A DNA stretch of 64,000 nt from Trichobilharzia regenti (GCA_944472135.2 OX235265.1:41823459-41887458), one strand, 5' to 3'; shown: positions 11,850 to 24,440, counted from the stretch's first letter. The notes: generated by a model not told the origin, from the letters alone. Numbers and translations: made by a program.

Positions 11850-13200
11850 TAAAATATTCAAAAGAATGGGCAATGAACAAAGAGTACTCTTTTCGATAAC
11901 TTCATCATCAGGCTCTACAGTTATACTTACATCACAGTGAATGAATGAATTAGTGTTATGGACAACACTATTGTTTAAATAACATCGAATCAGTAATATT
12001 GATAGATTACAGTTCAACATAAAATAAGCTGAATGTCAGAAAAATTAGGAAAGATAATATTACAAATTCATGAGTTTATAGTTTCTACTGAAGGCCAGCT
12101 AGGGCAGTAGTAGGGGCTGGCTGACTGGCTGTATTTGCTTCTTTTGAACACAGAGCACTGGTTGTGTTGAGACGAATTGCAATAGCCTCTGCTGTTTGCA
12201 GCACTCGGTGCTTCGATGATGACTTTGGCGACTTATTAGGCACCCAGTAGATGATGATGGGGAGGATTCTTCCACGCTGGTTGGCTTTGTGGCTGGCCGG
12301 TTTGAACCAGATGGTCCAACATCGAACTGTTAATGGTTTTCACTACACCTTTACTTAGCCATAGTGGGAGATGTTCTCGAGCACGAAAAATCGAGTTCCT
12401 AGAGCGACGGCCAATATGACTGGCTCCACAAGCGCAGTTGAGTTGGTAGATACAATTTGAGGTGGCTAGTCTAGGTACTTCATCTTTCAGTCGAGGTAGC
12501 ACCATCGGTCGTGTAGAGAATAATACGGGTAGTTCGCCAGCAGTAAAAGTTCTTTGATCTGATTTTCTTAATTTCTTCGCAACTATCTCGCTTGGTATTT
12601 TCGATAATAAATAGTAAAGGATAGATAAATCATTCAGGTATAATAAATGCAAAATGTAATGTCATTTAATGTTGATTAACATTCATTCTGATTTCAGTCA
12701 GGTATTCGATTATGTATGAAGATGTGAAAATTCTATGAGACATATCTGCTGAATAAAGATGACAAAGGATCTCCTTTCAAATAGGCATTGAATAAACAAT
12801 CTCGAGATTAGATATGTTATTTTAAATGTGGATTTCATTGCAATTGATGAAAATAGAAAGAGTTAAACTGTTAGACAAGGTTATTATACAAAAAGAATGA
12901 ATACATCAATTTAGTTCACGTACTCCCATCAGCTGATATCTTCTTGAAAGTTTAGTGATGATATATATATAACGAACTACAAGCTTTCTGAATATACTCA
13001 TTGAAGTCAATGAAATACTGCATTTTTTGTTTGATGCTTGGAAGCAACCGAAAGGAAGCGTTGATTTATGCACTGGAATAGTACCATATACTCTACTAGC
13101 ATCATTAGTTTTCGGCATTAAATTAAACCGTTTAGACTCATCCAGTGACGGCTTCATTCAGCATATTAAATCCTCTGTGGATTTTTTTTACTTTATTCAT
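11850..13200 (-). mobile_element. Penelope-like element remnant
   Basis: Minus strand. An N-terminal RT scrap (12906-13157) contains SRVYGTIPVHKS, resembling the PLE YGxPKVHK motif. After a deletion, 12652-12236 carries KLRKSDQRTFTAGELPVLF and the GIY-YIG start (NCIYQLNCACGASHIG), then REHLPLWLSKGVV. The tail runs to about 11860 and matches the tails of the copies at 6860-8500 and 27165-27795. The central RT with its catalytic residues is gone. Confidence 0.8.
11875..11915 (-). ncRNA. Hammerhead-like motif in PLE tail
   Basis: Identical in its core to the motif at 8427-8467 (GAGC, CTGATGA, GAAA, AAGAGTACTCTT, TGTTC) although flanking tail sequence has diverged. Confidence 0.5.
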
Positions 13201-13254
13201 TATTGTATTCACAGGCTCCTTAATGAGGAAATTAAGAAGCCTTGAAACCTCTTT

Positions 13255-13415
13255 ATTGGTACTCGTATGAAAGGCATGTCTTCAATCCTCAAGGAAATCT
13301 TGTGCTTGCTGATATTCAAAACTGAGTACTCACTTCTGCAGTCCAAGACGTTACCATTGAGATATTCGAGCTCACGACTGACCTCCTCTAGGATTGTAAT
13401 GGATGCTTAGATTTT
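13255..13415 (-). repeat. tRNA-like repeat (TAGCTCAGTGGTAACGTC family), degenerate
   Basis: On the plus strand GACGTTACCATTGAGATATT and GACCTCCTCTAGGATTGTAA match, in inverse orientation, the A-box side and the leading part of the repeat at 18825-19065. Confidence 0.5.
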
Positions 13416-13419
13416 TCAT

Positions 13420-14125
13420 TAGGTAGTAATAAATGTCATCCTGTGATAACTGTGAAAAGTGAATTCTATCAGTAAATCTGAACAAGACAAGAACGACAAA
13501 TGTAACAAGAGAATATGAGCTCTTTGCTTTTATTATTTCGAAGATTCTTCTCAAATAGCTACAACCTGGACAATACAAAAATATAAATTACATTAAAGAT
13601 TCGAACATACTTTCCCCACAACAGCAATGAGTGACTGGTAGGAAATAAGAGTAACATTAGTCAGGACTGATGTAAGTTGTTAAATAATTAAGAGTGAAAT
13701 TGATTGACTAATAATAGGAAAATGAGAAGAATAGGCTTGGAAACTAAAGGCCAGGGTTCAACAAATATTTGTAGGTGGAAACAAAGTTTAACTAGAAAGA
13801 GTATAACAAATAATAGGTTATGTAACCACAGAAAATACATATATTTTAATAAAATAGCCAAAAAAGTAGGGGGTAGAGCGAGTTATGTTTAGACGAAAAA
13901 TAAAGTTCTCTGGACAGGGCAGAGGGTAACGTAGTAAGATTTGCATACTTTGTTATCACCAAGACAGCGCGAGTTTCACTGCTGTCTTTTTCTGCGTACA
14001 TGAATTATGCCAGTTAACTGTGAAAAGTGGTCACCATCGTAGGTCACTACTAATCATCACTGTATAATAACAATAATATACAAATAGAATGTAGGATAAG
14101 AGAAGTATATGTTGTGTCGCTATTG
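13420..14125. other. No gene recognised
   Basis: AT-rich spacer without identifiable element. Confidence 0.4.
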
Positions 14126-14129
14126 TTGA

Positions 14130-14290
14130 CTGGTTATGGTGGCCGGAGGTAGAACCCAGAACATACGTTTTCTTCATCATTTTGAAACAACTAATTCTCA
14201 TTGAACGATGTGCCCACTGAGAGACTCATATGTGTTAGTCATCGTTTCAAACGCCATAGCGTTATCTCCTGGGCTATTGGGCTCTGAGTG
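14130..14290 (-). repeat. Sm-alpha-type SINE, strongly degenerate
   Basis: The minus strand shows a tRNA-like start (CAATAGCCCAGGAGATAACG, GGCGTTTGAAACGATG) like the copy at 20135. A TGATGAAGAAAACGTATG segment and a CTGGGTTCTACC segment follow, where the hammerhead core and stem I strand would be. The ribozyme is certainly dead. Confidence 0.45.
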
Positions 14291-14299
14291 TCACATTAT

Positions 14300-16780
14300 G
14301 CGCTGATGCTTAGGTTTCCTGAAATTATTTTTTTTCCTTTCCTCTTGATTGATTCTAATGTACTAAAATGTCCAGCCTCTGATGAAAAGTCGGCTATTCA
14401 ACTTGTTTCCTAACCTTTGCTCATCGTTCCCTTGATACTATACCGTCTAAAAATCTTGTCAGTAAACATCACGTCCATTTTATCTATCCGCCTGTTACAA
14501 CTTATATCGTAGATGCAATGGGTGATAATTATTTTAAAATACAAAATATCATAGTATACATAGTTTACCAAGTGAAATAGGAGACAGCTGTGAACTGGGT
14601 GACCTTGGATAATACCCAGCTGATGTCTGTTACCAAACTAGCTGTCTAACTTCGTCACTTTGCATCATTCCTGGTGATAACAAATTAAACACAGAGGAGC
14701 ACTTAACCAAATAATGGCACGTCATCCACTAAGCTTCTCGGCTAGAGTTTTCGACACTACTTGTTCGCATTCTGAAGTAACTACAGCCCATCACAAAGCA
14801 AGGCAATATCACAACTGATGTGCATATTATTTCAATGTAATCAAGTGCGCTAACTTTGGCGGTATTTTCTTCAGAATGCTCTAGCAAAATTAGTACCTGT
14901 CTTGTATAGTTCCTTATTCGTGGTTCACTGTGGTCCTCATCAAAATAACAATACTCCATCGGTGACCAATACAAGAATTGAATCAAAGTGACAGTGTGAT
15001 GTTGTCATCAGAGTGGTCTGTTTCAAGCAATACATGATGTTATGTGTCCAGTACTCACCACCGTTCGTGGTTTAGTTGTATATATAAGATTAAGAAGAAT
15101 CCATGTTCTACAGGATAGCTATATATGTATATTGTGGAGGTGGAAACTGATGTAAATCTGGACAATGTTATTCTCAGAAGTTGAATTTCTACTCTGTTTT
15201 CCTTATTTAGCTAACACTGATGCAATCAAAACGAAACGTCACAGCCAGATCTTTCCAACTAGATGTTTACACTTCAAATTCCACTTTCATTCTGCATCCT
15301 TATCTTTGTTTGTGATCTTTATCGTAACATTTCTAAATTAAATTTTATTTTTGGTTTCGGTTTTGGTGGAATTCATGTGACAGGAATTTGTTCAGTTCAG
15401 GTGGATGAATTTAGTGGTGTTGGTGTTTACTGTGGGTTTTGTGGTCCAACCATCAGTTTTTTATTATCCTTCGAGACTGTTACAACAACACCAATAATAA
15501 TAATAATAATAAGCCCACAGCACATACTCATATACACACTGAAATAGGTGACTTCAGACAATACTGAAAAAGATGAGACGCGCCACAGTAAACTTATCCT
15601 GAAGCGAATATTAGCAGGAGTATCTTCCAACTTTCTCTATGGTAACGGTGGTAACAATATTATTTCATGGGAAGTAGATATCCACCAAATCAATCAACGA
15701 AGGAAAAGTCAAATGACATGCATATGTCCATATCTGTTTAATACAGTTATGGAATAACCCGACTGGGAAACGGGCTGATCTTAAAGAAACGACTTTTTAT
15801 CAACCCACTCCTTTTCTTTCTGGATGGAACATGGGGTATCAAGCTTTAGACTGTGAAGTTTCAGTAGCACTGATATTTCCTTTTTACACACTCACCAAGA
15901 AGTTGATACAACGAATGTTGTCTAGGAGGAAAATGAATACTGTACAATTAAACTATCCAGATGAGAGGAGATATGAGCACTGGATACATCTACAAGCTCC
16001 GTATTTATCATAATTGCTTATTTGTATGAATACTGAATGTAAAACACTAAACAGAATAATCTTTGTGTTTGTTATAGGGATATTCAAACTAATTACATTT
16101 TCACTTACGCTATTTGTGAACTTTGGAGAGCTTGACAAATTAAGCGTGTTCATTTATTTCTTGATAATTAAGTTCTAGTTGAGAATTGAGATTTCAGTAT
16201 TTCGAATAAGTTACTTTTGTTTACGAGAGTCTTTAACTGACCAAAACTAAATCTGAAGCCAATCGATGTCGTGAGTCAGTGTACACGCAAACATCGATAC
16301 ACAGACACATTTTTTTGTGTCTATATTAGCCTGAAGAATAAATTCATTTACAAACAACAGCATAAACCTAATTTTAACAATTTTCAAGACTGTCTTGAAA
16401 GTTTATTGGTTAGATAAAGTAGATGACTACTGACGTGATTCTTGATACGTTACTTTATTCTCACACATTGGTGTGAAGTTTTTTTTTTAAAAAGAATTTT
16501 GGATTTTGATGTGATTAGTCTATACAAACTTAAAGTGCTCATATTTTTACTGTGTATATGCACATCTTTGCTTTCGTTAGGTTTTCACATGACTGAATAA
16601 GGAGGATGCGGAGATAATGTTGGTTCTATTTATATTTTACTGTATGGAAAAACAAAATAGAGTACAGCAACACAGTTTTAAAACACACACACACACTCAT
16701 TGAAGATAATGTTACATTCAAAATAATTGTATGTAAGATCACGTATTCCATAGAACTAGAAAATGCCTTCATTACTCAGA
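14300..16780. other. Mostly unassigned AT-rich DNA
   Basis: No gene identified. A short run of AAT units lies at about 15494-15511. Around 15815-15893 there is a minus-strand scrap of the type 2 SINE body (GGAACATGGGGTATCAAGCT on the plus strand). A CA run lies near 16683-16696. Confidence 0.4.
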
Positions 16781-16789
16781 CTCAAAAAA

Positions 16790-17845
16790 AATTATCAAAC
16801 TCAGCTACGTGTTCGAAGTAAACACAGGAGTCGGACAAGAGTGCTTATTATCACCAACGATATTCTTAATTGTAGTGGACTGGATTATGCGTCAGACAGT
16901 GGGAAACGGGAAGACAGGGATATCCTGGACCGACCGACGTGAAGAACCTAGAAGACCTGGATTTCGCGCGGGAATGATTTATGTTTGATGTCACACAAAA
17001 TCGAAGACTTACAAGCGAAAACCGTCAAACTGGTCGAAGAAGCAGAAAAGACAGGACTCCAGGTGAACATAGACAAGACCGAGGTTATGAAAATAACCAA
17101 CCAATAACAACAACAGCAGCAACATCCAGCGCCAATCACCATCAACGGGAGGGATTTGAAAGAGGTTACTTCATTCAATCACTGATCTATGGAGCATTGT
17201 CTCAGCTACAGGCAGTCAGAACGGACGAGGATGTTAAATCGAGCGAGAATCGGGAAGGCGAGCGAGAAACACATTCATCAACCTGAAACCAATCTGGAAA
17301 TCTTCGTCACTCAGCCAGCATCAACAGCAAAATTCGGTGGGATTTTCAATACAAACAACGTCAAGTCAGTCAGTTCTTCTATGCGGATCAGAAACTTGGC
17401 GGGTGGGTCACAAAGAATATTCCCAACAGCCTGTTGCAGACTTTTATCAACAACTGTCTTCGCTCTATACTGAAGATCAGATGACCGGGCCGGAAAGAAT
17501 TACCAATAAGAATCTATGGGGAGAAACAAAACAAGAACCAAACGCCAACCAACAAATATGCAAAAGAAAGTGGGATGGATTGGACAGTCTCTGAGGAGAC
17601 CGCTGGGTGACATCGCGCATCAGGCCATTGCTCGAGTGGAACCAGGCCGAAAGGGAAGCGGTGAGTGGGACGTCAGTGCAAGTGTGACATGGAGGGGATC
17701 GTGTGAGGAGGAGTTGAAAGAGTATGGACTAACATGGATGCATATGAAAAGTACAGTAGCAGAAGACAGAAGCAGGTGGAGACGTGCAGTTGAAGCCATA
17801 AGTTCCACTAGGAACCCAAGGGAACAATAATAATAATATGAAGAA
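16790..17845 (+). mobile_element. RTE-clade non-LTR retrotransposon, 3' RT fragment
   Basis: Frames at 16800-17830 give an RTE C-terminal reverse transcriptase: FEVNTGVGQECLLSPTIF, VDWIMRQTVGNGKTG, the NNNN-rich linker, SSSMRIRNLAG (from LLYGSETW), and near the end IARVEPGRKGSGEWD, SCEEELKEYGLTW and STRNPREQ. Its 3' end is AGTTCCACTAGGAACCCAAG plus AAC and AAT units. This is the clearest RTE 3' end in the window. Several frameshifts make it inactive. Confidence 0.85.
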
Positions 17846-17849
17846 TGAA

Positions 17850-18425
17850 GTAAATTAATATATACAACACAACTGAGCACCTTGATATGATGAATGAATA
17901 ATAAATTCATCTCTGAATGCTGTTCACTATGGAATCAATTATTTCATTATGAGATAATGATGGTCTTTTCGTTCAACTCCTGAAGGGTTTTTGTTTGTGC
18001 ACTTCTAGAAAGCCACAAACTAAGATTGAAATACATATTCAGTGGTGTTCTGATTCATGTTGTTATGACTCCATTGCCAAAATATATTATGATGGAGTGA
18101 TAATGTGTAGTAGCTTTATCTAACTTCGCTAGAATAGGCTTCCAAAACACGACACTTGAAATCATCTCTAACGCACAGATACAACAAAAAATTCAAACTG
18201 GGAAAAGCGACGACCAGAACAACAACGACAACATCAACACTTATTAAACAAAATACGCGATTTCTTATACTTACAAAATCCTCAGAAATAAAAGCCATAA
18301 AGAAACAAATGAAAACTGTCCAATATAGTGTTCATGTCAGTGCATGACTAGCCATGTTCACATCAAAGCTAACAAAGAAGCTTTTCTATTGTAACTCATG
18401 TCACTGAAGGATGAAACTCTTTGTG
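17850..18425. other. No gene recognised
   Basis: Spacer with only short random frames. Confidence 0.4.
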
Positions 18426-18431
18426 ATTGCA

Positions 18432-19065
18432 CACTAGTCAGTAACTAGTGTAATGTGTCTAGTCCTATCTTCACTGCAGACTGAATTCTATCGGTCAAGC
18501 TTGCAATGTGGCCACCATGCTAGGTAGCTCGCCATTACGGTGCACTGTGAATTGTTGGTATTAGATAGTTGGAGGCAATCGGCAAGAAGCCTTGGACCTA
18601 GTTTTCGTGCTAGTCGGCACTCATCAGAAAGGCGTATCTGCAACCCTGAAGAAACTCGCGTCACCCAGTGCTCCAGTCAGAGACGTTACCACTGAGCTAT
18701 TCATGCTCACAAATGACCTCCTGTAGGACTGTATTGGATATTTTTGATTGTACACTAGTCAGTAACTAGTGCAAGCTTGACTGATAGAATCCAGTCTGTA
18801 GCGAAGATATGACTAGACACATTACACTAGTTACTGACTAGTGTACAATCAAAAATATCCAATACAGTCCTACAGGAGGTAATTTGTGAGCCTGAATAGC
18901 TCAGTGGTAACGTCTCTGACTGCAGCACTGGGTGACGCGAGTTCAGATCTCAGGAGTGGCATGAGTTTCTTCAAGGTTGCAGATACGCCTTGCTGACGAG
19001 TGCCAACTAGTACGAAACCTAGGTCCAAGGCTTCCTGCCGATTGCCTCCAACTATCTTATACCAA
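18432..19065. repeat. Inverted dimer of a tRNA-like repeat with CACTAG palindromes
   Basis: The left arm (18557-18771, minus) and right arm (18825-19065, plus) are inverted copies of one repeat. Its head has an A-box-like TAGCTCAGTGGTAACGTCTC and B-box-like GAGTTCAGATCTC. The arms meet across a 53-base spacer, itself an inverted copy of 18451-18504. The element CACTAGTTACTGACTAGTG or its reverse complement occurs three times (18432-18450, 18753-18771, 18825-18843). Its class is uncertain: tRNA-derived SINE dimer, or a foldback/MITE carrying a tRNA-like head. Confidence 0.7.
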
Positions 19066-19069
19066 GGAT

Positions 19070-19605
19070 GAAATCTATCTTGAAATGAATGTGATTCTTA
19101 GAGTTCAACACTTGAAAATAAAAATTAGGACATCTTCCGTATGTTTGTCAAGATTCAAGAATCAACTATAAAACCGTCTCTGAAAAGAAGTAGAATACGA
19201 TTTGAGGATTCAAGGACAAAACAAGCATAACAGTTGATTGCATTAAACAAAAGATATTTTCATCGACTTTTTTAATAGTCAAATAACAGAGACTATTTAA
19301 ATAAATTGAATATAAGTTTCTGGAGATAAGTTGAGGACATCGTTTCTGCTAAAATATATATACATTTTATAGCATATATACTACTTTGAAAGGATGTTTT
19401 TACAAGCTTCTCAAAAAATATTTTCCTTCACTTTTACTGAAATACTGTAAAGAATCGAGTGCGCATACATATTCTGAAGCAAATGCTTATTTCTTATTTT
19501 GAGTTAATTTTGTATTTCTTTCGGTGACAAGTTGACTTTAAGCTTAGAGACTTCAAAAATGTTTGAGCATAAGCATGAAATAAAAAAAATTTACAGGATT
19601 TTATC
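19070..19605. other. No gene recognised
   Basis: AT-rich spacer. Confidence 0.4.
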
Positions 19606-19609
19606 ACCA

Positions 19610-19965
19610 TTTTCTGATGGGAAGTGGTGACCAGTAGGGTGCAGCAGGTCAAGTGTGAGGACAAATGCCCGCGGAAGGCATTGGCTAGCGGTTGCGCTAT
19701 ATCGTGAATTGGCAGAAGTTAGAATTAAGGGACCGTTGGATCGGGTCTTAGTGGCTTAATGGTCTCCAAACTCGCCTTGCAACCAGTAGGTCCTAGGTTT
19801 GAACCCTGGTGGGTGCATACTTATGAGGAGTCCCAAACCAGGACGATTCTCCTGGCAGTCCAGTACTCCAATGGTTCTCTAACTGATGTCAGCTCATGAT
19901 GAAATCCTCCAGCCAATCAAACAAAATCCCTCTGAAAAAAACCAATACTTGAAAAAATTTTAACT
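19610..19965 (+). repeat. SINE-like repeat, full copy (CTGATGA-GGACGAAAC family)
   Basis: The best plus-strand copy. It has an A-box-like TAGTGGCTTAATGGTC, a B box GGTTTGAACCC, then GGTGGGTGCATACTTATGAGG, AGTCCCAAACCAGGACGA, and a conserved downstream part (GATGTCAGCTCATGATGAAA) ending at CCAATACTTGAAAAAATTTT. The better minus-strand copy at 40350 reads CTGATGA and GGACGAAAC at the two core sites, so the family looks hammerhead-related. Here both sites are mutated. Confidence 0.7.
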
Positions 19966-20134
19966 TAAACCATATCATGTTAACACATGGATATCATCAA
20001 AACGACAGTTCCAGAAGCCAATATGTCAACAAGAACGATGATTTCAGTCGAACAAAATCAACTGACAGAAAAAACAAAATCAACTTAAATAGATTATAAC
20101 TGATACCCGCTGTTTAAGACGTAGCTGTTGTGGC

Positions 20135-20300
20135 CTTAAGGGGCCTAATGGATAACTTTCTAGGCGTTTGAAACGATTGTTGGTGAGTTCAAGTATCACA
20201 AGGGAACACTACTACTCATTGAATATTGCAGTTACATCCAGCTGAGGACTCTGAAATAGTAAAGAATTAACATTCTGGATTCTATTCTTAGTCACCATCC
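20135..20300 (+). ncRNA. Sm-alpha-type SINE with degenerate hammerhead ribozyme
   Basis: A tRNA-like promoter region (GGCCTAATGGATAACTTTC, GAGTTCAAGTATC) is followed by TTACATCCAGCTGAGGACTC and, 25 bases on, TTCTGGATTCTATTC. ATCCAG and CTGGAT can pair as stem I. CTGAGGA fits the hammerhead core (position 7 is variable), but stem II is weak and GAAA is changed, so activity is doubtful. Confidence 0.65.
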
Positions 20301-20776
20301 ATCAAATAAACTATTCTTCTATTTATTTATATTTACTTTCTAATACCACCTACATGAAGTGTAGGCGCTGAGTTTAATTATCAATTAAGGTAGATGTATG
20401 AGCGAGTAAAATGTAGAACCAAGATGAATTCATTAATTGAGTATAAAAGTCTCAGTCTAAGTTGTCTACATATATGTTTGTTGTGGAGCTCCCTATTAAT
20501 TCTTATTGATACTAGAATGTTGGAAACCAATTAAAGATTACACCACGTGAGCATAGCACAGACGTGTCTTTGATTCCAAACAAGCATCATATTTTGGTAA
20601 ATAAAGAAACATGAATGCCATTGGTAAAAGTGTATATTAAACACATACACACACACTTGAGAAATTGATTACTAATCTTTTTTCGTGACTACATGATTTG
20701 AGACCTAATAAAAGGTTGGTTAACATGTATTTACTCAGTATATGACTGGTGAGTATTTACCGAGAATACGTGCAGA

Positions 20777-21560
20777 ATCCGGTGGACCCAATTAAACAAA
20801 ATGATATAATTTATAAAATACCTCGCAATGACTGCGAGTTAAGTCAACTACATAGGACAAACTAGTAGATCAGGAAGGAGTAGTGAGATTATCAGAACTT
20901 AAGAATTCGGCTTAGGTTATCATGATTGATCCCACAAAGGTGAGTAATTAAAACAGAGAAAAAGCTCAGCAATCGCACTGCATGCATTAGCACACAAACA
21001 CATAATAGAGTTAAAATTCCGAAATGTAATATAGGTGGGTGGATAGGGAGATTGATTATTGAATCCTGGATCATCGAGTCTACACCCAACACAACATATG
21101 CAATAGAAGTGACTCAACGCAAATACCGGAAATATGGGAGAAATTAATACCAGTCAAATCGGAGGACAATTAACAATGTTAAAATGCATTTCAATTCAAT
21201 TCACATTATAACATCCTAACAAGTTATTTATTTATTTTACTATCAAAACATCTTATTTCCCATCCTGTTGAATTTTATTGATAACACTAATATTGTTTCT
21301 GAATGTACCTTATCTTCATTTCTGTTTTTCGCAAGTATTATATTGATTTTATTCAAACGTTTAATCATCAATTTCTACTCATGTATATACATGAAGCAAG
21401 AAAGTTGTGTGAGTGCCTTGGTATGATTATGAGCGGCAGTAATTTGTGGCCGAAAAGTCATCAGTGAATATTACTGTACAACACTGAGTTATTTATCAAA
21501 ATAAAATCTTATCCATAATGCAGTTATACTCTACCACAGTGCCCAAGTTTTATACTTGTA
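20777..21560 (+). mobile_element. PLE 3' end, second lineage (GIY-YIG remnant)
   Basis: The plus strand translates, with stops and shifts, to NPVDPIKQNDIIYKIPRNDCELS-type sequence ending in a damaged YIGQTSRS, then a histidine-bearing stretch (LHALAHKH) typical of this endonuclease. The 3' tail to ACCACAGTGCCCAAG (21533-21547) matches 45840-46555. This lineage differs in sequence from the other PLEs here. Confidence 0.65.
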
Positions 21561-21970
21561 ACATTCTATAAGCTAATTTTGGACTTTAATTTTCCTCTTT
21601 GATGGCAAGGTTATATTTGATGAATATGATCGATTCACTTGAAGTGGAATTTGTTCACAAAAATTACTATAAAGTTGTCTATTTTTATGTCAGTCAATTG
21701 GTGTAGCACTAAAGTTATGCCAAATTCATTTTGTCTGTGTATTAAAAAGACTAATATGAAAGCTTAAAGTAATAGTTCTTTCTCTGTGTTGTTCATTACA
21801 CTTGATTAAAATTTTTCAAAGCTTATAAACTTGATTATCGTAATACATAGACTAATGAATGATTTCCACTTTGTATTGTTCTCTACAACTGGATTTATGC
21901 CTGTGAAATCATGTGTCGTTCAAATAGGACAGTTCCCAATGACTCTGCATACTAGACCATAGAATCCTAT

Positions 21971-22197
21971 TTTTTTATCCTTCACGCTCCTCAGTGGAAC
22001 ATAGGGTCTCAAGCTAGTGGCTTGAAGTTTCTGTAGCAGTGTTTATTTTACAGGATGGGATGGCTAGCCTCATGTCCAACCTTTCCTCTTTACCAGCATT
22101 ATTTCTGGCTTAGCGAGGTAAAGGAGTGCGTCGGTGGCCGAGGATCGAACCCCAGACCATGTGTATGGTTGCCAAGCGTCCGCTATGCCACCGACAC
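21971..22197 (-). repeat. tRNA-head SINE, body type 2
   Basis: The minus strand has a tRNA-like head (TGGCATAGCGGACGC, B box GGGGTTCGATCC) and a type 2 body with CCTTTACCTCGCTAAGCCAG, ACTGCTACAGAAACTTCAAG and CCCTATGTTCCACTGAGGAG. The head resembles type 1; the body does not. Confidence 0.75.
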
Positions 22198-22298
22198 ACT
22201 AGAATCCTATTTTGCTACATCTTTATTGTTCACTAAGTGTTATATATGTACATATAACTTCATAATGAAATTATTAGTCGTAGAAAGCAAAGTACTGT

Positions 22299-22650
22299 TG
22301 TAACGACAGAAGATAAGGGCCAGGCAACAGAAAGTTTATTAAGAAAATCGACAGATATTTACAGATTTTTTGTACATTGTTATTAACGTTATTGTTAGCA
22401 GAGAGGTAACGTCTTCTGATTGGTTGTTTACTTACTAAAGGTTATTCTGTACTACTTGCCACCGTTTCTTAGAAAGTAAAGCCACATACCTGTGAATCGT
22501 ATTTGCACATGTTAAGTCTGCTGTGATTGACTGGTGAGTTCCCCAAGGTTAGACTTTGTTATTGTGTTTTTTTCATGACCTCGATTCGAAACGTGAACAC
22601 TAACGTAAATTATTGTCTACAATTTTGGCTTGCAGCCAGCTTTCACAACG
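22299..22650 (-). mobile_element. Gypsy-type solo LTR
   Basis: A minus-strand LTR of about 352 bases. On the plus strand it starts TGTAACGACAGAAGATAAGG and ends CAGCCAGCTTTCACAACG, homologous to the LTRs at 23239 and 39679. Flanks CTGT and CTAT suggest a decayed 4-base target duplication. No internal region adjoins it. It abuts CR1-type sequence starting at 22651. Confidence 0.7.
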
Positions 22651-24440
22651 CTATTATTCCCTCTTTAAATTTAGATACTCCTGATAGGTCTTTCATACGC
22701 TCTTCTGCCAACGTTATCATTCCTAATGTTACAAACCATAAGGTTAGTAACTTTATGTGTTTAAATGTCCTAAATCCCTAAGACCTTCCCAAAGGCTATG
22801 TCCTGGTGGTGTACATGCTGTTGTTCTCAGAAGATGTACAGATATTTTGTTATCCTGTTACGAATATTTTAAATGCTTATTTCTCCAGTAATGTTGTACC
22901 CTTCACATAGAAAGACGGTATCTGAATTATGTACTGGTATCAATGCTAAATTCAGAATTATCGCAATTGCTCCTCCTTTTCTGAAATTAATTACCTATTT
23001 GAAACGTTTTAATGACCCTAAGCAGTGTGCTTTTAAACATTAATGTTGTCTTAGATCATAATATCGTTTCCTGATAAGACAAAGGAGTCAAATATTTCCG
23101 ATGTAACTTCGTTGACTACACTTCTGCTTTTGATTCTGCAACTAAATGTTTTTGTTAAATAAGCTTTCCTTGACACAAACTGAGTCCTGAGCTGTTAATT
23201 GGTTGCACTTTTTAACAGAACGCCGTGCACTGTATATATGTAACAACAGAAGACAAGGGCCAGGCAACAGATCGTTTTATTTTGGAAATCAACACGTATT
23301 TATATAAATGTCACATACATTATTATAACTTAGTCAAGTAGACAAACGCAGTCTTCTGATTGGTTGTTTTCGAGTTCCTCGGAAAGTGGAGCCATCTATC
23401 TGCGAATCATATTTGCCCACGTTTTAGTTTGCTGTGATTGGTTATTGAATCAGCCTTGTTCATATTTTCTCACGGCCCATGTTAGTGACCTAGACATTGA
23501 CGTAGATTATTGTCAACCGATTGGCTAACAGGCTGCTCTCACCACATATATAGGCAAATCTTCTTCTGTCTTCCATACACAGGCGGGAGTCCCCAAAAGT
23601 GCTGTTCTGTCCCCTTTTTTTCCTTCTTCTCAAATGACTTAACTCTTTCGAACGGAAGTAACTTCGTTAAATACTCTGGTCCTTTGACTGTTTATTTACA
23701 AGCTACTTCCTGATCTGAATCTTAAAAACCGAATTGATTATTCTCTGACATCAGCCAGTGGTTTAATTTAAAAGGTCTTGCCTTAAATCACTCTGAATGC
23801 CAGACAGCTAACTTCACCTTCAAGCATAAACGTGATTTACATGAACTTGTTCGTTCACACGATGCTTGTTACGCAGAGGGCACTGAAATAGAAATTAATT
23901 CATGAATTAAATATCTTGGAATAGTTCTATTATTTGATGTTTCTTGGTCATCCTACATCTTTTTGATTTCTAAGAGAATGTTTCATCTAACCTTCTACAT
24001 TAAGAGGTTAAGACAATCAGGAATCACTCAACCTCTACTTTTGCAGTTTGTTAAATCTTGCATCTCACCTTTTGTTCTTTATTGCCTCACCTTAGTACTT
24101 CCTTCACTTCGCAAAAAGGACTACGTCATAGTGCGAAGGGATTTAAAGGCTGTCGGTAGGGTATATGGTGTGCCACTAAGTCAGCTTGTTACAACTGTGT
24201 AACGAACAGGCATCTGAACTCATGCAAGAAATGGACTAAATCCATATTGTCTGACTCTCACCACCCTCTTCATCCACAACTCTCCTCTTGTATCTCGTCA
24301 GATAGGACTAGAAGTCATAGTAAAAGGTTATATGTGCGCACAACTGAATGCAAAAGCTCAACGATACTCTATTCGGCTGTCCTTCTATGTGATGGGAATG
24401 GTGTTAATTGGGAAACTTACAATTCACTATGTAATTAACA
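22651..24440 (+). mobile_element. CR1/Jockey-type RT, interrupted by an LTR
   Basis: Translated pieces follow non-LTR reverse-transcriptase order: DRSFIRSSAN (pre-RT), then after the inserted LTR at 23239-23546, YIGKSSSVFHT and a GVPQ-like segment (GGSPQKCCSVP), FVKYSGPLTV where F-YADD-TV is expected, and KYLGIVLLFDVSWSSYI. It continues with the thumb ISPFVLYCLTLVLPSL. The catalytic aspartates are lost and frames are broken. The 62.3-62.6 kb fragment is homologous. Confidence 0.75.
23239..23546 (-). mobile_element. Gypsy-type solo LTR inside the CR1-type RT
   Basis: A 308-base minus-strand LTR: on the plus strand it begins TGTAACAACAGAAGACAAGG and ends GCTGCTCTCACCACA, with TG/CA termini. 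TATA occurs on both sides (23235-23238 and 23547-23550). Removing the LTR and one TATA joins the RT frame across TGTATATAGGCAAATC. Confidence 0.85.

Noticed and set aside
13027..13245. Plus-strand 72-codon frame
   Set aside because: It is the antisense shadow of a PLE N-terminal scrap (YGTIPVHKS on the minus strand).
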